From: an uncultured Collinsella sp.
GTDB taxonomy: Bacteria > Actinomycetota > Coriobacteriia > Coriobacteriales > Coriobacteriaceae
Assembly (NCBI GenBank): GCA_958407995.1
Contig: CATYJU010000015.1
Coordinates: 1 to 43,268 of the forward strand
Length of the DNA stretch: 43,268 nucleotides
Direction: 5' to 3'
Part shown: in pieces, positions 32,434 through 42,977 of the stretch
Numbering within the stretch: the first letter of the stretch is position 1
Layout of the letters: each line of letters opens with the position of its first letter
Made by a program: the position numbers and the translations under genes
The notes under the pieces: model-generated
The model's database searches: none
What the model was told of the DNA's origin: nothing
Seen by the model: only the letters and a program-made list of their open reading frames with translations

Positions 32434-33345
32434 ATGAACGCTTCATCGCTTTCCTTCCAAGACATCATCCTGCGCCTCCAGCAGTACTGGGGCGAGCAGG
32501 GCTGCGTCATCATGCAGCCCTATGACTCCGAGGTCGGTGCCGGTACCTTCCATACCGCGACCACGCTGCGCTCGCTCGGTCCCGCCGAGTGGCGCACCTG
32601 CTATGCGCAGCCTTGCCGCCGTCCCGCCGACGGCCGCTACGGCGAGAACCCCAACCGCATGCAGCACTACTATCAGTTCCAGGTGCTCATCAAGCCCTCA
32701 CCGGTCAACGCCCAGGAGCTTTACCTGGGGTCTCTTGCCGCTATCGGTCTGGACCCCAACGACCATGACGTCCGCTTTGTCGAGGACGACTGGGAGAGCC
32801 CGACGCTCGGCGCCTGGGGCCTTGGCTGGGAGGTCTGGCTCAACGGCATGGAGGTCACGCAGTTTACGTACTTCCAGCAGGTAGGCGGCATCGAGGTCGA
32901 CCCCGTGCCCGTCGAGATCACCTATGGCCTAGAGCGCATTGCCATGTATGCGCAGGGCGTTAACTCGGTCTACGACTTGGTGTGGAGCTACCTGCCCGAC
33001 GGCACGCCCATGACCTATGGCGACGTGTTCCTCGAGAACGAGCGCGAATTCAGTGCCTATAACTTTGAGGTCGCAAACGTCGAGATGATGCGTCAGAAGT
33101 TTGACGACTACGAGGCCGAGTGCCATTCCTGCCTGGAGCGCAAGCTGCCGCTGCCGGCATATGACTGCGTCATGAAGTGCAGCCACGCTTTCAACCTGCT
33201 CGATGCTCGCGGCGCCCTGTCCGCGGTCGAGCGTGCCAACTACATCCTGCGCGTCCGCGCCGTCGCCAAGGCGTGCTGCGAGGCCTACATGGCCGAGGTC
33301 GCCGGAGTCAACGAGAATGCCGATCAGGAAGGCGAGGTGGCGTAA
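32434..33345 (+). CDS. glyQ: Glycyl-tRNA synthetase alpha subunit
   Basis: Catalytic class II subunit of the heterotetrameric GlyRS. The 303 residues carry SFQDIILRLQQYWGEQGCVIMQPYDSEVGAGTF-type family opening (from residue 6), the class II motifs PCRRPADGRYGENPNRMQHYYQ and EVTYGLERIAM-like EITYGLERIAMY, and a C-terminal Cys-containing EAECHSCLERKLPLPAYD. glyS starts three bases later. No T-box leader lies in the 59-base gap from lepB. Confidence 0.97.
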   Translation: MNASSLSFQDIILRLQQYWGEQGCVIMQPYDSEVGAGTFHTATTLRSLGPAEWRTCYAQPCRRPADGRYGENPNRMQHYYQFQVLIKPSPVNAQELYLGSLAAIGLDPNDHDVRFVEDDWESPTLGAWGLGWEVWLNGMEVTQFTYFQQVGGIEVDPVPVEITYGLERIAMYAQGVNSVYDLVWSYLPDGTPMTYGDVFLENEREFSAYNFEVANVEMMRQKFDDYEAECHSCLERKLPLPAYDCVMKCSHAFNLLDARGALSAVERANYILRVRAVAKACCEAYMAEVAGVNENADQEGEVA

Positions 33346-33348
33346 GCC

Positions 33349-35445
33349 ATGGCAGACGCTAAGGATTTCCTGTTTGAGATCGGTACTGAAGAAATGCCCT
33401 CCGCACCGCTGAACAATGCCGTCAAGCAGCTTGGCACCATGATCGCCAAGGGTCTCGACGAGGCCGGTCTGGCCCACGGCGAGGTCCGTGTGATCTCGAG
33501 CCCGCGCCGCCTGGCTGCGCTCGTTGCCGACGTCGCCACCGCGACCGACGAGGTTCACGAGGTCAAGCGCGGCCCCGCGGCCAACATCGCCTTCGATGCC
33601 GATGGTAACGCCACCAAGGCCGCCCAGGGCTTCGCCCGCAAGTGCGGTGTGGCTGCCGAGGATCTGGTTCGTCGCGAGGACACCGACGGCCGTGAGTACG
33701 TCTTTGCCGAGAAGAACATCCCTTCCGCCCCGGCCACCCCGATCCTGACGGCCCTGTGCGAGAAGACTATCGCTGGCCTGCAGTGGCCCAACTACCGCTC
33801 TCAGCGCTGGGGTCACGAGCATGCGACCTTTGTTCGTCCGGTCCGCTGGATCTGCTGCCTTCTGGGCGAGGACGTTGTGCCCGTGTCGTTTGCCGACGTG
33901 ACGAGTGGCAACACCACGCGTGGTCATCGCGTGCTTGGCCCCGGTGACCATGTGGTCGCCAGCCCCGCCGTCTACGAGCAGGTGCTCGAGGACGCCGGCG
34001 TGCTTTCTGCCGAGCGCCGTCGCGAGGCCATCCTTGCCGGTATCGCCGAGGTCGAGGCTGCCCGTCCCGGCTGCCATGTCGATACGCCCAAGAAGGTCTT
34101 TGAGGAGGTCATCAACCTCTGCGAGTGGCCGACGGTGCTCGTCGGGACCTTCGATGAGGAGTTCCTCAAGGTCCCGCACGAGATCATCTGCGAGTCCATG
34201 CTCACCAACCAGCGCTACTTCCCGATCTATGACGGCGAGGGCAAGCTCACGCGTGAGTTCGTGGTCGTCTCCAACAGCAAGCCCGAGAACGCCGAGCGCG
34301 TGATCGACGGCAACGAGCGCGTTGTGCGTGCCCGTCTGGACGATGCCAAGTTCTTCTACGAGGAGGACCTGAAGATCTCCCTCGACGAGTTCCGCGAGCG
34401 TCTGGCCAAGGTCGCCTTCCAGGAGAAGCTCGGTAGCGTGCTCGCCAAGTCCGAGCGCATCGAGCAGCTCGCGCTCGCTATTGCCCGTGAGGCACACCTG
34501 GGTGCTCACCTGGCAGCCGATGCCGCTCGCGCCGCGCACCTGTGCAAGGCCGACTTGGTATCCAACGCCGTCGTCGAGTTCACGAGCCAGCAGGGCGTGA
34601 TGGGCGGTTACTACGCCACCGCGATGGGGGAGAACGATGAGGTCGCCCACGCCATTCGCGATCATTATCGTCCCCGCTTTGCCGGTGACGAGCTGCCCGA
34701 GGGCACCGCTGGCTGCATCGTGGCCTGCGCCGACAAGCTCGATACCATCGCCGGTATCTTTGCCATTGGCGAGCCCCCGACCGGCTCCTCCGATCCCTAC
34801 GCGCTGCGTCGTGCCGCTATCGGCATCATCAACATCCTGCGCGACCGTCTGCCGATCGATCCCACGTCGCTTATCGACTTTGCCCTTGAGCTTTATAGCG
34901 AGCAGGGTATCGAGTTCGACGCCGCCGAGGTCGCTCAGCAGGTTCGCGACTTCTTCCACGGCCGTCTGGTGAGCATGGCCCGCGACGAAAAGATCCCGGC
35001 CGATACCGTTGCCGCCGTCTCCGCGGTGCACATCATCGCCCCGTCCGTCTTCTTCGCCCGCTGCGCCGCCCTCGACGAGGCCCGCAAGAACGACGCTGAG
35101 ACGTTCGATAACCTGGCGACCGCCTATGCCCGCGCCGCGCACATCTCCAAGCCCGAGCTGGGCGCGGAGTACGACCGCGCCCTGATGGGCGAGGTCGAGC
35201 TCGCGCTTGCCGATGCCTCCGAGGCTGCTCAGACCGCTGTCGACGCCGCCCTTGCTGCCGAGGATTACCCGGCCGCATTTGCCGCCCTTGCCGCCCTGCG
35301 CGCCCCCATCGACCGCTTCTTCGACGAGGTCATGGTCATGGATAAGGACGAGCAGCTTCGCGATAATCGCCTTAAGCTGCTCAACCGCTTCGAGGCCGTT
35401 TTCTCCGGCATCGCAAACATCGGTGAGCTTGCTCGCAAAAAGTAA
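33349..35445 (+). CDS. glyS: Glycyl-tRNA synthetase beta subunit
   Basis: tRNA-binding subunit of the alpha2beta2 enzyme. The 698 residues begin FLFEIGTEEMPSAPLNNAV, have VISSPRRLAALV, MRFVRPVRW-like TFVRPVRWICCLLG and GHRVLGPGDHV, an HD-like region with ADKLDTIAGIFAIGEPPTGSSDPYALRRAA, and a C-terminal anticodon-binding domain ending FFDEVMVMDKDEQLRDNRL. Length is typical. A small TGCGC/GCGCA hairpin follows before ppsR. Confidence 0.96.
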   Translation: MADAKDFLFEIGTEEMPSAPLNNAVKQLGTMIAKGLDEAGLAHGEVRVISSPRRLAALVADVATATDEVHEVKRGPAANIAFDADGNATKAAQGFARKCGVAAEDLVRREDTDGREYVFAEKNIPSAPATPILTALCEKTIAGLQWPNYRSQRWGHEHATFVRPVRWICCLLGEDVVPVSFADVTSGNTTRGHRVLGPGDHVVASPAVYEQVLEDAGVLSAERRREAILAGIAEVEAARPGCHVDTPKKVFEEVINLCEWPTVLVGTFDEEFLKVPHEIICESMLTNQRYFPIYDGEGKLTREFVVVSNSKPENAERVIDGNERVVRARLDDAKFFYEEDLKISLDEFRERLAKVAFQEKLGSVLAKSERIEQLALAIAREAHLGAHLAADAARAAHLCKADLVSNAVVEFTSQQGVMGGYYATAMGENDEVAHAIRDHYRPRFAGDELPEGTAGCIVACADKLDTIAGIFAIGEPPTGSSDPYALRRAAIGIINILRDRLPIDPTSLIDFALELYSEQGIEFDAAEVAQQVRDFFHGRLVSMARDEKIPADTVAAVSAVHIIAPSVFFARCAALDEARKNDAETFDNLATAYARAAHISKPELGAEYDRALMGEVELALADASEAAQTAVDAALAAEDYPAAFAALAALRAPIDRFFDEVMVMDKDEQLRDNRLKLLNRFEAVFSGIANIGELARKK

Positions 35446-35479
35446 GCCAGCCTGCGCATAAGCGCAAAAGGAGCCCCGC

Positions 35480-36346
35480 ATGGATTGCCCGGTCACCGCT
35501 CGTCCCACCGTTATCGTTATCTCCGACTCGCTCGGTGATACCGCTTGTGAGGTGGTGCTTGCGGCGTCCGGGCAATTTGATGAAGGGGCTTTTCGTCTCT
35601 TGCGCCTGCCCAAGGTGAACTCGGTGGAGCAGGTCAAGTCGTTTGTGGGTCCGCGCGTCGATGCCGATCATCGCGATATTGCCGTGTTCCACACCATTGT
35701 CGATCCGGCGCTTCGCGCCCGTGTGCTCGATTACCTGGGCATGCTGCATATCCGTTCGGTCGACCTGATCGGCCCGACGCTCGCCGTGCTGTCGTCGCTC
35801 ATCGGTGTGCCGCCCAAGGGCGTTGCGGGCGTGATTCACAAGACCGATGACCGCTATTTCCATCGTATCGAGGCCATGGAGTATTTCGTTGAGCACGATG
35901 ACGGGCGCGGCTGCGACGATCTGTCGGGTGCCGATATCGTGCTGCTGGGCGTATCGCGTACGTCCAAGACGCCGCTGTCGATGTATTTGGCCTATCAGGG
36001 CTACAAGGTCGCCAATGTCCCACTGGCGCATGGCATGGAGCCGCCCAAGTCGATTTACGAGGTCGACCCGATGCGCCTGTTCGGCCTGATTTCGACCGTC
36101 GATGTGATTTCCGAAATTCGCGATAGCCGCTTGGGCGATGACTACGCTCGTGCCGTTGCCGGCTCCTATGCCGAGCCTGAGAGCGTGCACAGCGAGCTCG
36201 AGGAAGCCCGTGCGCTCATGAAGCGCCTAGGCTGCTTTGTGGTGCGTACCGACGGCAAGGCCATCGAGGAAAGCGCAGCCGAGATCATTAGCCACTTGGA
36301 GGAAATCCAAGAAGCCCGTGCCCGCCGCGCCGCCCGTCGAGCCTAA
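35480..36346 (+). CDS. ppsR: PPDK regulatory protein (bifunctional kinase / pyrophosphorylase, DUF299)
   Basis: Turns pyruvate, phosphate dikinase off by ADP-dependent phosphorylation of a Thr beside its catalytic His, and on by phosphate-dependent removal. The 288 residues show VISDSLGDTACEVV, DLIGPTL, HKTDDRYFHRIEAMEYFVEHDDG and the P-loop-like GVSRTSKTP (157-165), followed by YLAYQGYKVANVPL. The presumed target, ppdK, is the next gene. Sequences acting on PPDK and on PEP synthase look alike; the ppdK neighbour decides for PPDK. AGGAG precedes the ATG. Confidence 0.93.
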   Translation: MDCPVTARPTVIVISDSLGDTACEVVLAASGQFDEGAFRLLRLPKVNSVEQVKSFVGPRVDADHRDIAVFHTIVDPALRARVLDYLGMLHIRSVDLIGPTLAVLSSLIGVPPKGVAGVIHKTDDRYFHRIEAMEYFVEHDDGRGCDDLSGADIVLLGVSRTSKTPLSMYLAYQGYKVANVPLAHGMEPPKSIYEVDPMRLFGLISTVDVISEIRDSRLGDDYARAVAGSYAEPESVHSELEEARALMKRLGCFVVRTDGKAIEESAAEIISHLEEIQEARARRAARRA

Positions 36347-36390
36347 TAGTAGCAGCATTTTGATAAAGCGATTTAGCAAAAATATCGCAT

Positions 36391-36420
36391 CTGACCTGCA
36401 CTTTCTTACAGTGGTATATT
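36391..36420 (+). promoter_or_regulatory. ppdK: Candidate upstream promoter of ppdK
   Basis: CTGACC (36391-36396) and TATATT (36415-36420) are 18 bases apart at the AT-rich start of the 249-base gap. Three phased TTTACC repeats begin 14 bases after the -10 box. Confidence 0.45.
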
Positions 36421-36433
36421 CATAAGGTAACCA

Positions 36434-36473
36434 CCTTTACCTACCGTTTACCGCCAGTTTTAGCACGTTTACC
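36434..36473 (+). repeat. Three helically phased C(C/G)TTTACC direct repeats
   Basis: CCTTTACC at 36434, CGTTTACC at 36445 and CGTTTACC at 36466 begin 11 and 21 bases apart, that is one and two DNA turns, so all face the same side of the helix. They lie between two candidate ppdK promoters, as expected for an operator or activator site. The binding protein is unknown. Confidence 0.5.
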
Positions 36474-36491
36474 AAACCGCGCATCCTCTGC

Positions 36492-36520
36492 TTAAGCCCG
36501 CTCAAAACCCGCCGTATAGT
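36492..36520 (+). promoter_or_regulatory. ppdK: Candidate downstream promoter of ppdK
   Basis: TTAAGC (36492-36497) and TATAGT (36515-36520) have the ideal 17-base spacing, about 75 bases before the start codon. The -35 box is weak, so an activator bound at the phased repeats upstream would make sense. A CCCGC/GCGGG hairpin lies in the leader. Confidence 0.45.
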
Positions 36521-36595
36521 TCCCTCACGGCCCGCATTTGGCGGGTCGATTCGTTACCACGGTCGTGCGCGTAAGTGCATGAAAGGGGAAGTATC

Positions 36596-39346
<2,751 letters not shown>

Positions 39347-39458
39347 CGTTTTGGGTTTAGACGCCTAGCGTAGCCCCCTTCATGCCGCCCGTCTCATTCG
39401 TGAGGCTGGCGGTTATCATGTGCGGGTTTTGTCTTTTTGTCTGCGTAAAAAATTGTTC

Positions 39459-39486
39459 TTGCAGCAGAAACCCGCGCGTGTATACT
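39459..39486 (+). promoter_or_regulatory. rplS: Promoter of rplS
   Basis: TTGCAG (39459-39464) and TATACT (39481-39486) are 16 bases apart, with TG directly before the -10 box. The leader of roughly 63 bases contains the hairpin at 39508-39531. Between ppdK and this promoter there is only a weak hairpin near 39381-39410 without a T run. Confidence 0.6.
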
Positions 39487-39507
39487 CGAATACGTTTGTT
39501 CAACTAC

Positions 39508-39531
39508 GTGCCGGCCAAGGTGGTACGGCAC
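39508..39531 (+). promoter_or_regulatory. rplS: Hairpin in the rplS leader (possible autoregulatory site)
   Basis: GTGCCG (39508-39513) pairs perfectly with CGGCAC (39526-39531) around a 12-base loop that can itself pair CC with GG. It ends 12 bases before the ribosome site of L19. L19 leaders are known regulatory RNAs in other phyla; this one does not match one I can name. Confidence 0.4.
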
Positions 39532-39555
39532 CTCTAGAAGAGTAAGGAATTGCAC

Positions 39556-39897
39556 ATGGATTACATCCGCGCAATCGAGCGTCAGCAGATCCGCGAGGAC
39601 ATTCCTCAGGTTCGCGTCGCCGACAACGTCAAGGTTCACTACCGCATTAAGGAAGGCGACCGCGAGCGCATCCAGGTCTTCCAGGGCGACGTCATCCGCA
39701 TGGCCGGCGCCGGTGCCCGCGAGACCTTCACCGTCCGCAAGATGTCCTTCGGTGTCGGTGTTGAGCGTACCTTCCCGCTTCACAGCCCCAAGATCGCCAA
39801 GCTCGAGGTCGTTCGTCATGGTCGCGTCCGTCGCGCCAAGCTGTACTACCTCCGCGACAAGGTGGGCAAGGCTGCTCGCATCCCCGAGAAGCGCTAA
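39556..39897 (+). CDS. rplS: 50S ribosomal protein L19
   Basis: Large-subunit protein at the 30S-50S interface. The 113 residues contain IREDIPQVRVADNVKVHYRI, EGDRERIQVFQGDVI, TFTVRKMSFGVGVERTFPLHSP and RRAKLYYLRDKVGKAARI. ATG 39556 follows TAAGGA; the TTG two codons earlier is too close to it. It normally follows trmD, but here lepB, glyQS, ppsR and ppdK intervene. A terminator follows. Confidence 0.97.
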   Translation: MDYIRAIERQQIREDIPQVRVADNVKVHYRIKEGDRERIQVFQGDVIRMAGAGARETFTVRKMSFGVGVERTFPLHSPKIAKLEVVRHGRVRRAKLYYLRDKVGKAARIPEKR

Positions 39898-39931
39898 GAA
39901 GATCGCAGCGTCTGTCCACTCGTTTGGACGT

Positions 39932-39962
39932 AAGGGTCACCTTCGGGTGGCCCTTCTTTTTA
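39932..39962 (+). terminator. Intrinsic terminator after rplS
   Basis: A ten-position stem (39932-39941 with 39946-39955; nine pairs are canonical or G.U) is capped by a TTCG tetraloop and followed by CTTTTTTT-like T run. It is among the clearest terminators in the window and makes rplS monocistronic. Confidence 0.9.
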
Positions 39963-39990
39963 TCCGATTTGCATGCAAGGAGGGCCTGGT

Positions 39991-40779
39991 ATGGCCAATA
40001 TGACGAGCTCGGTTTCGGCATCGCAAGTTGCTGGCGAGCTGGCGAGCGCTACGTTTGAGGAGATTCCCGCCCTCGTGGAGCATTATCGCGAGGATCCGCG
40101 CCAGCAGGTGATCAAGGCTTGCGAACGCGCCCTCAAACGCCATGCCAAAGAGCTTGCCGAGCGCGAGCGCGTCAATGACATGTACGAGCTTATGCATGAG
40201 CTTGGCGGCGATGGGGTGGTCGTTGGTGTCGACGAGGTGGGTCGCGGATCGGTGGCCGGTCCTTTGACGGTATGCGCTGTCTGCCTTCCTATGGAGCCGC
40301 GCGTCTGGGGCATCAACGATTCCAAAAAGCTCACGCCGGCGCGCCGCGAGTTGCTCTCAGTGAAGATTGCCGAGGTGGCGACGGCGATCGGTTTTTGCCA
40401 TATCGCGCCTAAGGATATCGATGAGATGGGCATGGCCCGTGCTATCCGTACCGCCGTTGCAGGCGCCGTGGCCGATACAGGGCTCGAGCCCGATTGCGTG
40501 CTTATGGATGGCAACCCCTTGGGCGCCGTTCCTAACGAGCGCGATGTGGTGAAGGGCGATGCCAAGATCGCCTGCATCGCCGCGGCGTCCATCATGGCCA
40601 AGGTCACGCGTGACGAGATGATGGTCGAGTACGACGCCGAGTACCCCGAGTACCATCTGGCCGAGTCGAAGGGCTATGCAAGCCCCGAGCATATCGAGGC
40701 CATTCGCAAACATGGACTTTGTCCGCTGCACCGCGTGAGCTTTTGCGGAAACTTTCTGCAGACTGAGCGCCTTTTCTAG
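39991..40779 (+). CDS. rnhB: Ribonuclease HII
   Basis: Cleaves RNA in RNA-DNA hybrids and at misincorporated ribonucleotides. The 262 residues have a ~70-residue N-terminal helical extension, as in B. subtilis RnhB, then VGVDEVGRGSVAGPL with catalytic Asp81 and Glu82, INDSKKLTPARRE, VLMDGNPLG (third Asp) and GDAKIACIAAASIMAKVTRD (fourth Asp). ATG 39991 follows AAGGAGGG. It precedes yraN, comM and dprA as in many bacteria, although a terminator separates it from them here. Confidence 0.95.
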   Translation: MANMTSSVSASQVAGELASATFEEIPALVEHYREDPRQQVIKACERALKRHAKELAERERVNDMYELMHELGGDGVVVGVDEVGRGSVAGPLTVCAVCLPMEPRVWGINDSKKLTPARRELLSVKIAEVATAIGFCHIAPKDIDEMGMARAIRTAVAGAVADTGLEPDCVLMDGNPLGAVPNERDVVKGDAKIACIAAASIMAKVTRDEMMVEYDAEYPEYHLAESKGYASPEHIEAIRKHGLCPLHRVSFCGNFLQTERLF

Positions 40780-40786
40780 GCCAATT

Positions 40787-40807
40787 GTGGAGACAGGGAC
40801 CTCTGGG
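40787..40807 (+). repeat. GGAGACAGGGACCT element, second copy of a REP-like motif
   Basis: The 14-mer GGAGACAGGGACCT matches the minus-strand GGGGACAGGCACCT inside the aroEK-aroQ inverted repeat at 12 of 14 positions. Both copies are intergenic and directly downstream of a stop codon. Only two copies are in this window, so repeat-family status is an inference. Confidence 0.4.
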
Positions 40808-40828
40808 GTTTTATAAACCTGCTGGTAG

Positions 40829-40870
40829 CGGGCCGTATGCAACACCATTGCTGCGTACGGCCCGTTTTTT
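40829..40870 (+). terminator. Intrinsic terminator after rnhB
   Basis: A 13-pair stem with one G.U (40829-40841 with 40852-40864) closes a ten-base loop and is followed by six T. The remaining 98 bases before yraN are AT-richer but show no convincing promoter. Confidence 0.92.
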
Positions 40871-40968
40871 GACGGCATTTGGTCAGCTTTTGGTTTGCTT
40901 CCTGTACTTACCCGCATGAAAGGTGCCCTCATCATCGGGGCAATGCAGTGTGCGGGAAAGGAGACCCC

Positions 40969-41454
40969 ATGAGTGCCGCAAGCAAAAAGAGCAAGACGCA
41001 GCAGCTCAAGGAGCGTTGGGAAAACGGCGAGCTCGACTGCGGGGCGATGACGCCCGAGTTTATCAAGGGACTCAGTCCCCGTGAGCTGGGCATGCTGGGC
41101 GAGCTGATCACCATCGACTACTTTAACGAGCGCGGCTACACCTTGCTGGAGCAGGGTTATCGTTGCACCGAGGGCGAAGCCGATCTGGTGCTGCTCGATG
41201 AGCTTGACGATGTCGTGGTGATGGCCGAGGTCAAGACCAGGCGCGTCGCCCTGGATTGCACCACGCGGGTCTTTCCCGAGGAGGCCGTGGATGCCCAAAA
41301 GCAGCGTCGGTATCGCCGTATCGCAAGTTGCTATCTCATGGAGCACTATCCGCTCAAGGCGATCCGCTTCGATGCAGTGGGTGTCACCATTCGCGGCGGG
41401 CATATCGCCGAGATCGAGCATCAGTACAACGCGTTCGATTGGCAGGTGTCGTGA
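40969..41454 (+). CDS. yraN: UPF0102 / YraN-family putative endonuclease
   Basis: A restriction-endonuclease-like fold protein of unknown physiological role, generally found beside rnhB and comM. The 161 residues carry the family active-site pattern Glu45 (GELI), Glu70 and Asp72 (GEADLVL), Glu87 and Lys89 (AEVKTRR). The ~40-residue N-terminal part before the fold is longer than usual. AAAGGAG precedes ATG 40969; upstream open frame to 40879 is not family-like. The stop overlaps the comM start by one base (TGATG). Confidence 0.9.
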   Translation: MSAASKKSKTQQLKERWENGELDCGAMTPEFIKGLSPRELGMLGELITIDYFNERGYTLLEQGYRCTEGEADLVLLDELDDVVVMAEVKTRRVALDCTTRVFPEEAVDAQKQRRYRRIASCYLMEHYPLKAIRFDAVGVTIRGGHIAEIEHQYNAFDWQVS

Positions 41455-42977
41455 TGGCGTTCGAGACGTTTGCCGTTCACGCGGCCTGCATCCGCGGTGT
41501 CGAGGCGATTCACGTCACGGTCGAGGTCTCGCTTGCCGGCGGCGTTCCGGGCATTCAGATGCTCGGCATCCCGAGTATGGAGGTGATGGAGTCACGTGGT
41601 CGTATTCGCTGTGCGATGCGCTCGGCCGGCTTTGAGATCCCGCGCTCGGGCATTACGGTCAATCTGGCGCCCGGCGATATTCGCAAGACCGGTAGCGGCT
41701 TTGATCTGCCCATCGCCATCGCGGTTCTAGCGGCCGATGGTCAGATTCCCCGCGACAACCTCGATCGTTGTCTTATCGCCGGCGAGCTCGGCTTGGACGG
41801 CACGGTGCTTCCTGTCAAAGGCGAGGTGGCGTTTCAGCTATTGGCTCGCGACATGGGGCTGTCTTTTATCGCCGGCAGGTCCGACCAGCATGTGCCACTC
41901 GCGGGCGTGGATTGCGGCTTTATCGACCATCTGTCTCAGCTTGCTCACGGCATGGGCGATGCCGCACGGCACTACTTGGATTCCGAGGGTGTCGAGGCGA
42001 CCTTTGAGCCCGAGCTCGACTATGCAGACGTGCTGGGGCAGGAAGTCGCTAAACGCGGCATGGCGCTTGCGGCGGCAGGAGAACTCGGCTTGCTCATGAT
42101 TGGGTCCCCGGGATCGGGCAAGACGATGCTCGCACGCCGTATGACCGGCATCCTGCCCGAGCTTTCCGTCGAGGATCAACAGGAGGCGCTGTGCATCCAT
42201 TCGGTTTTGGACGAGAACATTGATGGCTTGTTGGCGGGGCACCGGCCCTTCCGCAGTCCCCATCACAGTATTTCGACCGCAGGCCTTATCGGCGGCGGAC
42301 GCCCGGTGCACCCGGGTGAGATCAGCCTTGCTCATGGCGGCGTGCTATTTTTGGACGAGCTTGCCGAGTTTCCCACGGGTGTGCTGCAGACGCTGCGTCA
42401 GCCTATCGAACGCGGCTACGTCAGGATCGTACGCGTCGACGGGGCTTTTTCCTTCCCGTCGCGCTTTCAGCTGCTGGCTGCGAGCAATCCCTGCCCCTGC
42501 GGCTTTTTGGGCGATCGCGAGGTACCGTGTCGCTGCTCGGCGGCGATGGTCGAGCGCTATCGGTCTAAACTGCGCGGTCCTTTGGCCGACCGTATCGACA
42601 TGATGATCGATGTGACCCGTCCCGACCCTCAGGTGATTATCGAGGGCGCGGAGGGTATGTCGTCGGCCGAGTTACGTGACTACGTTGTGCGCGGTCGCGC
42701 CTTTCGCGCCTGGCGCGAGTCCCGTATGGACGATGCGGATGCCGAGGCCGAGGATGACGAGACACGGTCCATTGACGGCGTCGTTTCGACCTTTGAGCTC
42801 GATGATGCGGCGGAGAAGTGTGTGCTCGGCCTGTCGAAGCGCACGCATCTCACAGGGCGTGGCATCGTGCGCCTTGTTCGCATTGCGCGCACGATCGCAG
42901 ATGTCGCCGAGAGCGAGCAGGTGACGCAGGACCACGTGCTCGAGGCGGCGATGTACCAGGGAAGGAGGGACCAATGA
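41454..42977 (+). CDS. comM: ComM / YifB-family Mg chelatase-like AAA ATPase
   Basis: A hexameric DNA helicase that drives branch migration during natural transformation in ComM of Gram-negatives; its role here is inferred. The 507 residues have an N-terminal Lon-S16-like domain (GVEAIHVTVEVSLAGGVPGI, VNLAPGDIRKTGSGFDLPIA), Walker A GSPGSGKT (217-224), RPFRSPHHSIS, Walker B GVLFLDELAEF, a four-Cys loop NPCPCGF...PCRC and a C-terminal lid with GRGIVRLVRIARTIAD. An acidic insert DDADAEAEDDE sits before the lid. The start overlaps yraN; the stop overlaps dprA. Confidence 0.94.
   Translation: MAFETFAVHAACIRGVEAIHVTVEVSLAGGVPGIQMLGIPSMEVMESRGRIRCAMRSAGFEIPRSGITVNLAPGDIRKTGSGFDLPIAIAVLAADGQIPRDNLDRCLIAGELGLDGTVLPVKGEVAFQLLARDMGLSFIAGRSDQHVPLAGVDCGFIDHLSQLAHGMGDAARHYLDSEGVEATFEPELDYADVLGQEVAKRGMALAAAGELGLLMIGSPGSGKTMLARRMTGILPELSVEDQQEALCIHSVLDENIDGLLAGHRPFRSPHHSISTAGLIGGGRPVHPGEISLAHGGVLFLDELAEFPTGVLQTLRQPIERGYVRIVRVDGAFSFPSRFQLLAASNPCPCGFLGDREVPCRCSAAMVERYRSKLRGPLADRIDMMIDVTRPDPQVIIEGAEGMSSAELRDYVVRGRAFRAWRESRMDDADAEAEDDETRSIDGVVSTFELDDAAEKCVLGLSKRTHLTGRGIVRLVRIARTIADVAESEQVTQDHVLEAAMYQGRRDQ

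Noticed and set aside
32929..35637. 902-codon open frame on the minus strand opposite glyQ and glyS
   Set aside because: Very long, but antisense to unmistakable GlyRS genes and without recognisable domains; long antisense frames are common at this GC content.
39381..39410. Terminator after ppdK
   Set aside because: A CCGCC/GGCGG pairing with inner CTC/GAG exists but is interrupted and not followed by a T run, so it is not annotated as a terminator.
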